Shown here piece after piece: positions 50,481 through 59,887 of a stretch of 64,000 bases of DNA (positions are counted from its first letter, which is position 1; each line of letters starts with the position of its first letter). The position numbers were made by a program, and so were the translations under genes. Source of the DNA: CAVTLG01 sp963802635 (lineage in GTDB: Bacteria > Chloroflexota > Ktedonobacteria > Ktedonobacterales > Ktedonobacteraceae); assembly GCA_963802635.1 (NCBI GenBank), contig CAWDJJ010000003.1, positions 496,001 through 560,000 of the forward strand, given 5' to 3'. A model generated the notes under the pieces. That model was not told the DNA's origin. It ran no database searches and worked only from the letters and a program-made list of their open reading frames with translations.

Positions 50481-53195
50481 TCAATGCGCCATGAAGCGTT
50501 GCCAGAAGAGATGCATGCGTTCGCGTAAGGGGGTATGTTCCGGCTTACGCAAATAGGGGTCACTTTCCCAGAGGCGTGCAGCGAGCGTACGTGCACGTTC
50601 GATCAATGCTGTATCGCTCAGGTCAGCAACCTGCATTTCTGGCATTCCGCTCTGGCGTACGCCCACAAAATCGCCGGGACCACGCAGTCGCAGATCCTCC
50701 TCTGCCAGGCGGAAGCCATCGTTTGTTTCCTGGAAGATACCCAGGCGGTCCTGGGCCTGTATACTGGCGTCGGCGCTCAGCACATAGCAGTACGATTGGT
50801 ATTGCCCGCGTCCCACTCGCCCACGAAACTGGTGCAGTTGTGAAAGGCCGAAACGATCTGCATCTTCGATGATCATCACCGTTGCGTTTGGCACGTCGAT
50901 ACCCACCTCAATGACTGAGGTAGCTACCAGGATATCAAGTTCGTGGTCGCGGAAACGATGCATGATCAGATCTTTCTCGGTTGGCTTCATGCTTCCGTGG
51001 AGCAACCCCAGGCGTAAATGGGGAAAAACCTCGCGCTGTAAACGTTCATATTCGCTGGTGGCGGCCTTTACCGCCAGCGCTTCGGATTCCTCGATCAAGG
51101 GGCAGATAATAAAAGCTTGCCGTCCTTCAGTGACCTGATGGATGATTGTCGCGTACGACTCGGTACGGCGTGTACCTGTCAGCCAGCGGGTGATGATCTT
51201 CTGCCGACCCGGTGGGAGCTGATCGATGGCAGAAACATCCAGATCTCCATAGAGTGTCAGTGCCAATGTGCGTGGAATGGGCGTGGCTGTCATCACGAGC
51301 ATATGCGGGTGATAGCCTTTCTGGCGCAGGGCATCACGTTGCTCTACGCCAAAGCGATGCTGTTCATCGACGATGACCAGTCCCAGCTTCTGGAAGATGA
51401 CATCATCTTGAATCAAAGCGTGGGTGCCAATGGCGACCGCAGCCTGTCCACTTTCCAACGCCATGCGGCCTGCTGTCCGTTCGCGCTGCTTCAGACTGCC
51501 TGTTAGCAGTACAGTATGGATGCCAAATGGTTCGAGCATGGCGCTGATGCTGCGTGCATGCTGCTCGGCGAGCAGTTCGGTGGGAGCCATGATCGCGCCC
51601 TGATAGCCATTGAGTGCGCTCATCAGCAACGCTGCTGCTGCGACTGCCGTTTTCCCTGCGCCAACGTCTCCTTGCAGCAGGCGGCTCATAGGCTTACTCT
51701 GTGCGAGATCGGCAAATATTTCACAAATTACGCGCCGTTGTGCGTTGGTGAACGAGAAAGGCAATGTTGCTTCGAACGGCTGGTCGGTGGCAATGACTGA
51801 CCAGAGCGTTTGTCCTGAGGGCACAATGTTGTCTCTCTGTAAGCTTTGTGCTTGCTCTGCCTGCTCAAAGGCTGGAGGGTCAACAAAAATTCTGGCGAGA
51901 TCGATGGCAAAGGCGTTGCCATGTTGCGCTTCGCGTTGCCAGCGGCTGCGTCTTTCTTGCATACCCAACTGGATCAAAAACAATTCGTCAAAGGCCAGGC
52001 GCTGATGGGCTGCTGCGCGCATGGCCTCGTTATCTGGATAGTGCATTTGCGCAATAGCTTCGGGTAACGGGAGCAGTTGTCCTGCCGAGCGCACTGACAT
52101 GGGCAAGTGCTCGGGGACCATCTGTGCATAGCGATCTACGACCCACTTGGTAAAGCGACGCAAAGTCTTGGCGTGCAGACCTTCGGTGAGCGAGTAGATC
52201 GGTACCAGGCGTCCTGTGCTCAGCAGGTCCCCCTGTTCTGGGAGTTCATGGCTGCGCACAGAGAATTCGACGCGGTTCCCAAAGCGCTGCTTGACGCCTG
52301 TCACGACGAGGTAGGAGCCTTTTGCGGCCTCTAATTGCTTGAAGAGATAGCCCTGGTTGAACCAGGAGACAGATAGTTTGCCTTTTTCATCAGAGATCGT
52401 TGCGATGACACGCGTACGACCATTGCTGGTACGCTGCAATTTCACATCCCAGATCAAACCCATGGTTGTTGTCAGCTCATTAAAGGGGATCTGGTCAATT
52501 TTTGTGAGTTTGCTGTAATCGCGGTGTTCGCGTGGAAAATAAAAGAGCAGATCACGTACTGTGCGGATACCCAGACCGTGCAGGCGTGTTGCCACTGTAG
52601 GACCTACACCGGGCACTGCTGTGATATCGGCGCTGAGCAGCGTGAGCGCGGTATGACCCTGTGACATGCCAGCTTCCAGGTGCACTTGATTTTGTGGCGG
52701 CGCTGGTGGACTTTGGAGGGGACGCAGTTCAACGTTTGTGCTCTGTGTCTGTGGCTGGGCAGATTCAGCCGCTACGGTTTTGCTCGCTTGATCCGCTAGT
52801 GTGGCCCTCGTCTGTCTGGTTTTCTGTTGGGGTATGCTCTCGTTGTGCGCTGGATTTTGCGTGGTAGAAACCTGCACGGATGCACTGGAGGCCGCAGGCT
52901 CTTTGCTATCCATTTCATTCAGGATTGCCAGGGCGGCGCGTAGACTGGCTGCCCGCTGCATCGGGTCCTGTTTGTGGTAGCCTTGCAAGTGTTCGACGAA
53001 ACGATGAATAGGACCTGCGTCCAGCCCACCTTTTTGACAGATCGTATTGGTCTCGTCATACCAGCGCGCGGTAAACGCTTCCAGCCCTCCCGAGCGGATA
53101 GCCTGGTCCTGGTGATTGGTACGCTGTTCATATTGTAAGACTTTACGCGCCCGCTCCACATAGGAAGTGAGCGCCGCTGTATTCTGATTAGACAT
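50481..53195 (-). CDS. recG: ATP-dependent DNA helicase RecG
   Basis: Superfamily 2 helicase that remodels stalled replication forks and Holliday junctions. The 904-residue protein has an unusually long N-terminal part: a helical region (1-95), then a Gln/Ala/Thr-rich linker (100-180) that most RecG proteins lack. Then come the helix-hairpin-helix (ITAVPGVGPTVATRLHGLGIRTVRDLLFYFP), the wedge OB domain (about 235-320) and the helicase core. The core shows Walker A GDVGAGKT at 509-516, MAPTELLAEQHARS, the DEQH box in VIVDEQHRFGVEQR, VMTATPIPRT, GLLHGSMKPTEKD, VIEVGIDVPNAT and QFRGRVGRG. The start at 53195 gives a full-length protein. No neighbour on the same strand. Confidence 0.97.
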   Translation of the reverse strand: MSNQNTAALTSYVERARKVLQYEQRTNHQDQAIRSGGLEAFTARWYDETNTICQKGGLDAGPIHRFVEHLQGYHKQDPMQRAASLRAALAILNEMDSKEPAASSASVQVSTTQNPAHNESIPQQKTRQTRATLADQASKTVAAESAQPQTQSTNVELRPLQSPPAPPQNQVHLEAGMSQGHTALTLLSADITAVPGVGPTVATRLHGLGIRTVRDLLFYFPREHRDYSKLTKIDQIPFNELTTTMGLIWDVKLQRTSNGRTRVIATISDEKGKLSVSWFNQGYLFKQLEAAKGSYLVVTGVKQRFGNRVEFSVRSHELPEQGDLLSTGRLVPIYSLTEGLHAKTLRRFTKWVVDRYAQMVPEHLPMSVRSAGQLLPLPEAIAQMHYPDNEAMRAAAHQRLAFDELFLIQLGMQERRSRWQREAQHGNAFAIDLARIFVDPPAFEQAEQAQSLQRDNIVPSGQTLWSVIATDQPFEATLPFSFTNAQRRVICEIFADLAQSKPMSRLLQGDVGAGKTAVAAAALLMSALNGYQGAIMAPTELLAEQHARSISAMLEPFGIHTVLLTGSLKQRERTAGRMALESGQAAVAIGTHALIQDDVIFQKLGLVIVDEQHRFGVEQRDALRQKGYHPHMLVMTATPIPRTLALTLYGDLDVSAIDQLPPGRQKIITRWLTGTRRTESYATIIHQVTEGRQAFIICPLIEESEALAVKAATSEYERLQREVFPHLRLGLLHGSMKPTEKDLIMHRFRDHELDILVATSVIEVGIDVPNATVMIIEDADRFGLSQLHQFRGRVGRGQYQSYCYVLSADASIQAQDRLGIFQETNDGFRLAEEDLRLRGPGDFVGVRQSGMPEMQVADLSDTALIERARTLAARLWESDPYLRKPEHTPLRERMHLFWQRFMAH

Positions 53196-53543
53196 AAAAT
53201 TACTGCAAATGCTTTGCTACTTAAAGATTAAAGTTCAGAGTTCATCATAGAGGGTAATTGGAACAAGTGTCAAGAGGTCTTCCTTGTTGGGTATCCATCC
53301 TTCCGAGGGAAACGTTGGGAACCAGGAATTTTGCCTTTTTCTGGCTGCTAGTACAATGAACATGAGGCTGCATAACCATCTGTTCTTTGCCTTTTTTCTA
53401 TAGAAGAGTATCTCTGTCGTTGTATCGCTGGCAGCCCTGCATACATGCAAGAAAAGGAAGGGGAACTTTTCTGGACACGTTAACGTCTTGATGATGGACG
53501 ACAATATTTAGCGAGAAGGCAATATAAAAAAGGAGTCCGCACG
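53196..53543. other. Divergent intergenic region, recG / lipoprotein
   Basis: No gene, repeat or clear promoter is recognised in these 350 bases. A minus-strand frame covers most of it but has no ribosome binding site or family resemblance. Confidence 0.45.
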
Positions 53544-54107
53544 ATGCGTTTAGTGGATACATTACAAAAGCATACGCTCTTTTCTTTCATCTTCCTGACC
53601 ATTGCGCTCACCCTTGTACTGGCGGGTTGTGGCGCGACAACAGGAACAGGCTCCGGCGGAATTGCCAGTACAGCTTCGACGCCCACACAGACGACACAAG
53701 GTGCCATTCCACCTATCGTGACACAAGGTAGCAAAGCAGGATATGGTACGACGCACGGTTGCCCTAGTAACACGGTAGTGACCACTGCGCCAAGCCAGGC
53801 CAATATCATCGTCACCAGCAAATCTGTGAGTTCTGATAAGACCATCATCGCTCACACTGGCGATGTCATCGAGATTCGTTTAGCCTTCGGTATTAGTTGG
53901 AGTGGACCAACCAGCTCGCAAGGACCATTAGAACTGCAAAAGCCGTCGGGCTATGCCTCGATGACTGATCAGTCCTGCATCTGGCGTTTCGTGTCGACCA
54001 GCACGGGTACGGCTGCGCTAGCATTCACTAGTCGACCGCTCTGCGACGCTCATATGATGTGCCCTCTATACATTAGATTGGTACCAATAACCATCAAAGT
54101 ACAATAA
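53544..54107 (+). CDS. Secreted lipoprotein with beta-sandwich-like domain
   Basis: The 187-residue protein has a lipoprotein signal peptide: basic start, hydrophobic core FSFIFLTIALTLVL and lipobox LAGC with Cys at residue 29. A Thr/Ser/Gly-rich linker (30-70) leads to a domain of about 110 residues: GDVIEIRLAFGISWSG, LQKPSGYASMTDQSCIWRFVSTSTGTAALAFTSRPLC. The pattern (a G-D-x-hydrophobic strand, a mid Trp, then G-x-A-x-L-x-F and a final strand) resembles chagasin-type protease-inhibitor folds or similar secreted beta sandwiches, but the match is weak. Cys residues could form a disulfide. The start codon follows AAAAGGAG. Confidence 0.6.
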   Translation: MRLVDTLQKHTLFSFIFLTIALTLVLAGCGATTGTGSGGIASTASTPTQTTQGAIPPIVTQGSKAGYGTTHGCPSNTVVTTAPSQANIIVTSKSVSSDKTIIAHTGDVIEIRLAFGISWSGPTSSQGPLELQKPSGYASMTDQSCIWRFVSTSTGTAALAFTSRPLCDAHMMCPLYIRLVPITIKVQ

Positions 54108-54169
54108 GCTGGCATATCCTGGTTCTGAATACAAAAACATAGGATAATTGAAAGCGGAGGCACACATTT

Positions 54170-54796
54170 ATGCTACATTTAGACCCGGTAACATTGACCG
54201 GTCAAATCGTACGCCTGGAGCCACTGCAGGTGAGACATGCCGCAGATTTATACGCAGTCGGTCAAGATCCAGCTATCTGGCGCTACCTTCCAGCCGATCC
54301 AAGTGGTTCAATTGAAGAGATAGCGGAGTGGATACGGGCGACATCACAGACTCAGGCAACCGGACAGACGCTCACATTCGCTATCATAAACCTTGCGACC
54401 GGGCATGCAGTCGGTTCAACGCGTTATCACGAGGTCCAGGCAGAACATCGCGGCCTAGAAATCGGCTGGACCTGGCTGAGTCCTGGTGTACAACGAACAG
54501 GAGTAAATAGCGAGTGCAAATATCTCCTCCTGCAGTACGCATTTGAGACACTGCATGCCATCCGTGTACAGTTGAAGACTGATAGCCGGAACATACAGTC
54601 ACAACGTGCTCTCGAGCGGCTAGGTGCTATAAAAGAAGGTATTTTACGTAATCACATGATTATGCCCGATGGCTATTATCGTCATACCGCATACTACAGC
54701 ATTCTGGATACGGAGTGGCCCCAGGTTAAGGCAGGGTTGGAGACCAAAATGAGTGGCTATGCGGAATCCGAACGCCAAAAGACAAGAGAAATTTAG
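54170..54796 (+). CDS. GNAT-family N-acetyltransferase (RimJ/RimL type)
   Basis: The 208-residue protein is a GCN5-type acetyltransferase of the kind that modifies protein N-termini or small molecules. Seen are LTGQIVRLEPLQVRHAADLYAVGQDPAIWRYLP at the start, FAIINLATGHAVGSTRYHEVQ (strands 2-4), and the family GWTWLSPGVQRTGVNSECKYLLLQYAFE. The last has an R/QxxGxxxE acetyl-CoA loop in slightly altered form (QRTGVNSE). VQLKTDSRNIQSQRALERLGAIKEGILRNHMIMPDGYYRHTAYYSIL closes the domain. A good ribosome binding site (AGCGGAGG) precedes ATG 54170. Confidence 0.92.
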   Translation: MLHLDPVTLTGQIVRLEPLQVRHAADLYAVGQDPAIWRYLPADPSGSIEEIAEWIRATSQTQATGQTLTFAIINLATGHAVGSTRYHEVQAEHRGLEIGWTWLSPGVQRTGVNSECKYLLLQYAFETLHAIRVQLKTDSRNIQSQRALERLGAIKEGILRNHMIMPDGYYRHTAYYSILDTEWPQVKAGLETKMSGYAESERQKTREI

Positions 54797-54843
54797 GCTG
54801 GACAAGGGAGAGGACGAAGGGCCACAAAGTGGGGATCGCGAGA

Positions 54844-54990
54844 CTAATCTCTGCGATCCCGCCGCGATGAACCATACGACGAACGTGAGTTATACGGGTG
54901 ATACTGGTCTGCCATCAAGCGTATACCCGAGATAATACCTAGAATTAGCGAGGTCAGCATACCAATAATTACCAAATCGACGCTCACCAT
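54844..54990 (-). CDS. Very small single-span membrane protein (48 aa)
   Basis: ATG 54988-54990 is preceded by GAAAGGAG at good spacing. The product has one hydrophobic segment (VDLVIIGMLTSLILGIISGI, residues 4-23) and a basic, Ser/Arg-rich tail (NSRSSYGSSRRDRRD). Type and spacing are as in the 30-residue gene upstream at 55086. No function can be given; such proteins often assist membrane complexes or stress responses. Confidence 0.6.
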   Translation of the reverse strand: MVSVDLVIIGMLTSLILGIISGIRLMADQYHPYNSRSSYGSSRRDRRD

Positions 54991-55085
54991 TGTGTGTAGC
55001 TCCTTTCTCATAGTTTGCAAAATCTATGCAGAATACTGCACAAATACATGTATACACGTGCATATTAAACAGATAAGCACGCAGG

Positions 55086-55178
55086 CTAGGATGAACGTGG
55101 ACGCCTCAGGTTGATTCCCATCATAAGACCGACGATGAAGCACACCAACATAAAGATTACCCCGATGTCCAGTGGCAT
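55086..55178 (-). CDS. Very small single-span membrane protein (30 aa)
   Basis: ATG 55176-55178 is preceded by AAAGGAGATC. The 30 residues are almost one membrane helix (DIGVIFMLVCFIVGLMMGIN, 4-23) and a basic end (LRRPRSS). It lies about 95 bases upstream of the 48-residue membrane protein on the same strand, so both may be co-transcribed. Confidence 0.55.
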   Translation of the reverse strand: MPLDIGVIFMLVCFIVGLMMGINLRRPRSS

Positions 55179-55370
55179 GGGCGATCTCCTTTCAAACCAC
55201 GAGGTTTATGTTGACCTCCTGGATACTCACCATAACATGAGTTTAGCAGCTATGAGCCGCCAGTTGCACCATTGCTTGTGTCATAAATATGCCATCTTAT
55301 TTTGTGACCGGCTTTCTTTCCGCGAAACTAGCCAAAAAGAATTTAGAGGAATAATATTTTGTCCTGACGC

Positions 55371-55626
55371 TAATTACCCACATTCCGCAGTTTGAAAACG
55401 CATTTTTGGGCATTAACTATTGCTCTTTATGCTCGTTTTACCAGGGTATTACCGGACCCAAAAGTACTAGAAAAGAACGTTTGGTCTATTTCTTAGACTT
55501 CTATTTGAAAGCCCTACTTTTGCTGCTACGATCAATACCAATAATACAGGCAATATGAGCACAGATTAGAACGTTTGACCGTTATTCTGAAAAACCGTTT
55601 TCCAAACTGCGGAATGTGGGTAATTA
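55371..55626. mobile_element. MITE-like element with about 30-bp inverted ends
   Basis: The left end TAATTACCCACATTCCGCAG (continuing TTTGAAAACG) is repeated in inverse orientation at the right end (CGTTTTCCAAACTGCGGAAT, then GTGGGTAATTA), with one base of difference in length. The 256-base unit carries no transposase, so it would need one in trans from a related element not in this window. It sits 70 bases from the IS copy at 55696. Confidence 0.75.
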
Positions 55627-55695
55627 CAGTGTTTCATTTGTCTACACATCTGACCTTGTTTCAAGGAGTGTAAATCCCGTATTTATATCATATAA

Positions 55696-57489
55696 CTCAT
55701 GGTTCGCTCATTTTCCAGATGGAAATTAAGAATCATCCGCCAATTGAGAATAGATGACAGGCGTAAAGCCTAATAACGTTAAAATTTCTTGCTGAAGAGA
55801 AGAAAGCGGCGTAATATGGCGCTGTATGAACCCAGGAGCACGAACGATGGTAAGCGTCACTTCATGGAAGGCTTCCAATAATCGTTCCGCAGTCGGTTGA
55901 TTCGTGCGACGTTTGGGATTTCCTGCGTAGAGTCCGGCAAGCTCTCCCTTCAGCTCTTGTAAACGTTGACGAACGACACCTTCCAATAGCGTTAAAACAC
56001 GCAAAGCAATCGTCAACAAGCGCACTAATCCTACTCGATGATCATCACGCTGCACATAGAGAGGAGCCAATGAGAAAGGATGTCCTTTGAGGCGCCCGAA
56101 GCACCGCTCGACAAGATATTCATCATAGTATGCCTCTACAGCTTGTTCTAAAGAAAGATATTCTTTTTCCTGATTCGTAACATAGACACGCCAGCTCAGA
56201 TGACTTATAGTATACTCGAGTGCTTTTTCCACTCGTGCACTCTTGATCGTAAAAAGGCTCTCTTGATGTGCTGAGGAGATTTTTCCTCTATAAGTACGAA
56301 CTGGTATTTCCCGCTTTTCTTCATAAATAGCAATCTCTAATAAATCTTCCACGCGAAATATCTTTAACACCTCTTGTATGGCTCTCTCTACTTCCACACG
56401 TGTTTTTAGGCGCTGCTTTCCTTGCTTTCTCACCAATAGCTCCTGTATAGCTTGCTCTGCTTTTTCTAAGCGTTCTAGCAAAGAACGCTTCGCTCCTTCT
56501 GCTCCACTTGTTGATTGGATCAGCAATCGGCGTTCCGTCCATGCAGATATCTGCCCATCTCTCTCGCTATCCAGCTCTTGGCTCATTTCATATCCTTGAG
56601 CAATACAAATATGCTCATTTTTCTCATTCATGCGTTCAACCTTTATGAGCGGATCTCCGTTCTTTCTCAAGGTATCTACTTCTTGCTGGAGTTGCTGTGA
56701 TGAGATGTGTATGGCTGAAAGAGGGCATAAATAAAAGTCTTTCGATGATTGAATGGTCGCACGCGTTTGAAATGCTGCCATCTTGCAATCTCCTATATAC
56801 AACAGTCCTTCCCTTTTGAGTCCTTCACGCACCCGCTTTATGATCGGCAGGTACACCGGGTCATCTGCCTTTTCACCCGAAATCACTTCTGTCGCCAATG
56901 GCATTCCCAAAGGATCCAAACTTGCGAGCACCAGTTTGAGTTGTGGCAGGTCAGGTCGATGGTCTTTGCTGTGCCCGAATTGCAGTAATCCCTGTTCACT
57001 CACTTCAGCATAACTCATGACGCTGGTCGTATCAACACGTATCCGTGCTTTTTGCATATCATACACTCGTACCAGGCTTCCCATCAAATCCTGTTCAAAT
57101 GCTGACCAATGGATATCGCTGCTTAGAGCATGTAAAATATCTGCAAGACGATCATCTGTCATATCTTGTTGTTCAAGCGTCTTCAACCCGCAGCCACGTA
57201 GTATTTCTTTTCGTCGCATTGCCCACTCTTGTACATGGTGCATTTTATGATCCGCTTCTGAAAGGATATGGGAGAGCCAAACCATCGTCACATTCCCTAC
57301 GCTTAATCCCTTCCGATTGCCATGAACTGGGATATGCTTATCTAGCAGCTCAGATATATTCATGCGCTGCATGTGTGCTAGTAACAGCGCAATATCATCT
57401 ACACGTTCAGTTTCAATGTTCAACGTTTCTTTCATGCTTGTAGTGTATTACAATTTTGAAATCTCGTCAAAATTTGAGCGAACCATGAG
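55696..57489 (-). mobile_element. IS1634-like insertion sequence, copy A (intact)
   Basis: The 1794-base element has 15-base inverted ends, CTCATGGTTCGCTCA at the left and TGAGCGAACCATGAG at the right. It is flanked by the direct repeat TATAA (55691-55695 and 57490-57494), the expected target duplication. It contains one transposase gene on the minus strand. It lies just beyond the 3' end of the broken TIR gene and points away from copy B. Confidence 0.93.
55726..57435 (-). CDS. IS1634-family DDE transposase, copy A
   Basis: The 569-residue transposase belongs to the IS4 superfamily, IS1634-like. The DDE residues fit IRVDTTSVMSYAE (first Asp), YIGDCKMAAFQ (second Asp) and LVERCFGRLKGHPF (Glu). 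N-terminal helices (LLAHMQRMNISELLDKHIPVHGNRKGLSVGN) are typical, as is a long insertion between the second Asp and Glu (coiled-coil, LLERLEKAEQAIQELLVRKQGKQR). It is complete and looks active. It may mobilise copy B in trans, since both share ends. Confidence 0.95.
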   Translation of the reverse strand: MKETLNIETERVDDIALLLAHMQRMNISELLDKHIPVHGNRKGLSVGNVTMVWLSHILSEADHKMHHVQEWAMRRKEILRGCGLKTLEQQDMTDDRLADILHALSSDIHWSAFEQDLMGSLVRVYDMQKARIRVDTTSVMSYAEVSEQGLLQFGHSKDHRPDLPQLKLVLASLDPLGMPLATEVISGEKADDPVYLPIIKRVREGLKREGLLYIGDCKMAAFQTRATIQSSKDFYLCPLSAIHISSQQLQQEVDTLRKNGDPLIKVERMNEKNEHICIAQGYEMSQELDSERDGQISAWTERRLLIQSTSGAEGAKRSLLERLEKAEQAIQELLVRKQGKQRLKTRVEVERAIQEVLKIFRVEDLLEIAIYEEKREIPVRTYRGKISSAHQESLFTIKSARVEKALEYTISHLSWRVYVTNQEKEYLSLEQAVEAYYDEYLVERCFGRLKGHPFSLAPLYVQRDDHRVGLVRLLTIALRVLTLLEGVVRQRLQELKGELAGLYAGNPKRRTNQPTAERLLEAFHEVTLTIVRAPGFIQRHITPLSSLQQEILTLLGFTPVIYSQLADDS

Positions 57490-57556
57490 TATAAAATGGT
57501 TGATAAACCTCATTTACAAGAAGATATTCTCATTGTGCCATACTATAAACAGTCTA

Positions 57557-58087
57557 TTATCTGGATAGTTCACTATTAAGTACTCTTCTTCGAAATGGAT
57601 AAGTAATTCGATGAATAGCAGCTAACATCTCCAGATCATCATGATAATCATGGATTTGGTAGTTATTCAGCATAAATGGTATTTTGTTCCTAGGAGCACG
57701 CTTTATTAATTTTAAATTCCTTTTCGCTCCCATTGCTATTCCAGCCTCTATGCACGTATTTATATTTACATCTGTTATATCTGCAATCACAAGAGAAGCC
57801 CCAATAATCTTTTCTACTATATATTCACGTATTTGATCTTCAATTATCTTATCTCCTATTTGACAAGGCATAGCTGTAATATATTGTATTGCATTTTTTA
57901 ATGCCTGGTTTCGTAACTCTTCTTCGGAATCAAGGTTTGTTGCCAAGAAAGCGTAAGCAGGCTGAGGTGGCCGGTACCATTGCTCCGCTAGCGCATCAAT
58001 ATATTTTTGCAGAATTATTTCTTTGTTTTCAAGATCGCCAATTGAAATATTTACAGCATGTTGAGCTATAGTTTCTGGAAGGTTAAG
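57557..58087 (-). pseudogene. 3' part of the IS-disrupted TIR/NDT-like gene
   Basis: This minus-strand part is the continuation of the gene at 59888-60622. After removal of IS copy B with one ATTAG, the sequence reads SLVISEPN-LNLPETIAQHAV without a break. Its main domain (residues about 289-415 of the restored protein) begins YAFLATNLDSEEELRNQALK and contains IIGASLVIADITDVNINTCIEAGIAMGA and IPFMLNNYQIHDY. This resembles nucleoside 2-deoxyribosyltransferase-like or TIR-like domains that bind or cleave nucleotides. The acidic EAGIAMG segment is where such folds carry the catalytic Glu. As it stands the fragment has only an internal ATG (57946) and no ribosome binding site, so it is probably not made. 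Confidence 0.8.
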
Positions 58088-58092
58088 ATTAG
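58088..58092 (+). repeat. Target-site duplication ATTAG (left of IS copy B)
   Basis: ATTAG directly precedes the left IS end and recurs at 59888-59892 after the right end. Confidence 0.9.
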
Positions 58093-59887
58093 CTCATGGT
58101 TCGCTCAAATTTTGACGAGATTTCAAAATTGTAATACACTACAAGCATGAAAGAAACGTTGAACATTGAAACTGAACGTGTAGATGATATTGCGCTGTTA
58201 CTAGCACACATGCAGCGCATGAATATATCTGAGCTGCTAGATAAGCATATCCCAGTTCATGGCAATCGGAAGGGATTAAGCGTAGGGAATGTGACGATGG
58301 TTTGGCTCTCCCATATCCTTTCAGAAGCGGATCATAAAATGCACCATGTACAAGAGTGGGCAATGCGACGAAAAGAAATACTACGTGGCTGCGGGTTGAA
58401 GACGCTTGAACAACAAGATATGACAGATGATCGTCTTGCAGATGTTTTACATGCTCTAAGCAGCGATATCCATTGGACAGCATTTGAACAGGATTTGATG
58501 GGAAGCCTGGTACGAGTGTATGATATGCAAAAAGCACGGATACGTGTTGATACGACCAGCGTCATGAGTTATGCTGAAGTGAGTGAACAGGGATTACTGC
58601 AATTCGGGCACAGCAAAGACCATCGACCTGACCTGCCACAACTCAAACTGGTGCTCGCAAGTTTGGATCCTTTGGGAATGCCATTGGCGACAGAAGTGAT
58701 TTCGGGTGAAAAGGCAGATGACCCGGTGTACCTGCCGATCATAAAGCGGGTGCGTGAAGGACTCAAAAGGGAAGGACTGTTGTATATAGGAGATTGCAAG
58801 ATGGCAGCATTTCAAACGCGTGCTACCATTCAATCATCGAAAGACTTTTATTTATGCCCTCTTTCAGCCATACACATCTCATCACAGCAACTCCAGCAAG
58901 AAGTAGATACCTTGAGAAAGAACGGAGATCCGCTCATAAAGGTTGAACGCATGAATGAGAAAAATGAGCATATTTGTATTGCTCAAGGATATGAAATGAG
59001 CCAGGAGCTGGATAGCGAGAGAGATGGGCAGATATCTGCATGGACGGAACGCCGATTGCTGATCCAATCAACAAGTGGAGCAGAAGGAGCGAAGCGTTCT
59101 TTGCTAGAACGCTTAGAAAAAGCAGAGCAAGCTATACAGGAGCTATTGGTGAGAAAGCAAGGAAAGCAGCGCCTAAAAACACGCGTGGAAGTAGAGAGAG
59201 CCATACAAGAGGTGTTAAAGATATTTCGCGTGGAAGATTTATTAGAGATTGCTATTTACGAAGAAAAGCGGGAAATACCAGTTCGTACTTATAGAGGAAA
59301 AATCTCCTCAGCACGTCAAGAGAGCCTTTTTACGATCAAGAGTGCACGAGTGGAAAAAGCACTCGAGTATACTATAAGTCATCTGAGCTGGCGTGTCTAT
59401 GTTACGAATCAGGGAAAAGAATATCTTTCTTTAGAACAAGCTGTAGAGGCATACTATGATGAATATCTTGTTCGAGCGGTGCTTCGGGCGCCTCAAAGGA
59501 CATCCTTTCTCATTGGCTCCTCTCTATGTGCAGCGTGATGATCATCGAGTAGGATTAGTGCGCTTGTTGACGATTGCTTTGCGTGTTTTAACGCTATTGG
59601 AAGGTGTCGTTCGTCAACGTTTACAAGAGCTGAAGGGAGAGCTTGCCGGACTCTACGCAGGAAATCCCAAACGTCGCACGAATCAACCGACTGCGGAACG
59701 ATTATTGGAAGCCTTCCATGAAGTGACGCTTACCATCGTTCGTGCTCCTGGGTTCATACAGCGCCATATTACGCCGCTTTCTTCTCTTCAGCAAGAAATT
59801 TTAACGTTATTAGGCTTTACGCCTGTCATCTATTCTCAATTGGCGGATGATTCTTAATTTCCATCTGGAAAATGAGCGAACCATGAG
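58093..59887 (+). mobile_element. IS1634-like insertion sequence, copy B, inside the TIR gene
   Basis: The 1795-base element has the same 15-base ends as copy A and is flanked by ATTAG on both sides. It is one base longer than copy A because of an extra T at about 59471 in the transposase. A few substitutions separate the copies, so both arrived recently or were homogenised. It inserted into the coding region of a minus-strand TIR-domain gene. Confidence 0.93.
58147..59857 (+). pseudogene. IS1634-family transposase, copy B, frameshifted at the catalytic Glu
   Basis: Nearly identical to copy A through residue 440 (ATG 58147). One extra T in CTTGTTCGAGCGG (about 59471) shifts the frame just before the catalytic Glu, so VERCFGRLKG becomes RAVLRAPQR and the frame stops at 59538. 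The remainder continues in another frame to 59857. The product lacks the last DDE residue and should be inactive. Like the other frame breaks of the window this could be a base-calling error. Confidence 0.9.

Noticed and set aside
57557..57946. Independent 129-residue gene
   Set aside because: The frame continues upstream without a stop to the IS end and joins the TIR fragment exactly; there is no ribosome binding site at 57946.
59810..59887. C-terminal extension of the TIR fragment into the IS
   Set aside because: The last 26 codons read antisense through the IS end and do not belong to the original gene.
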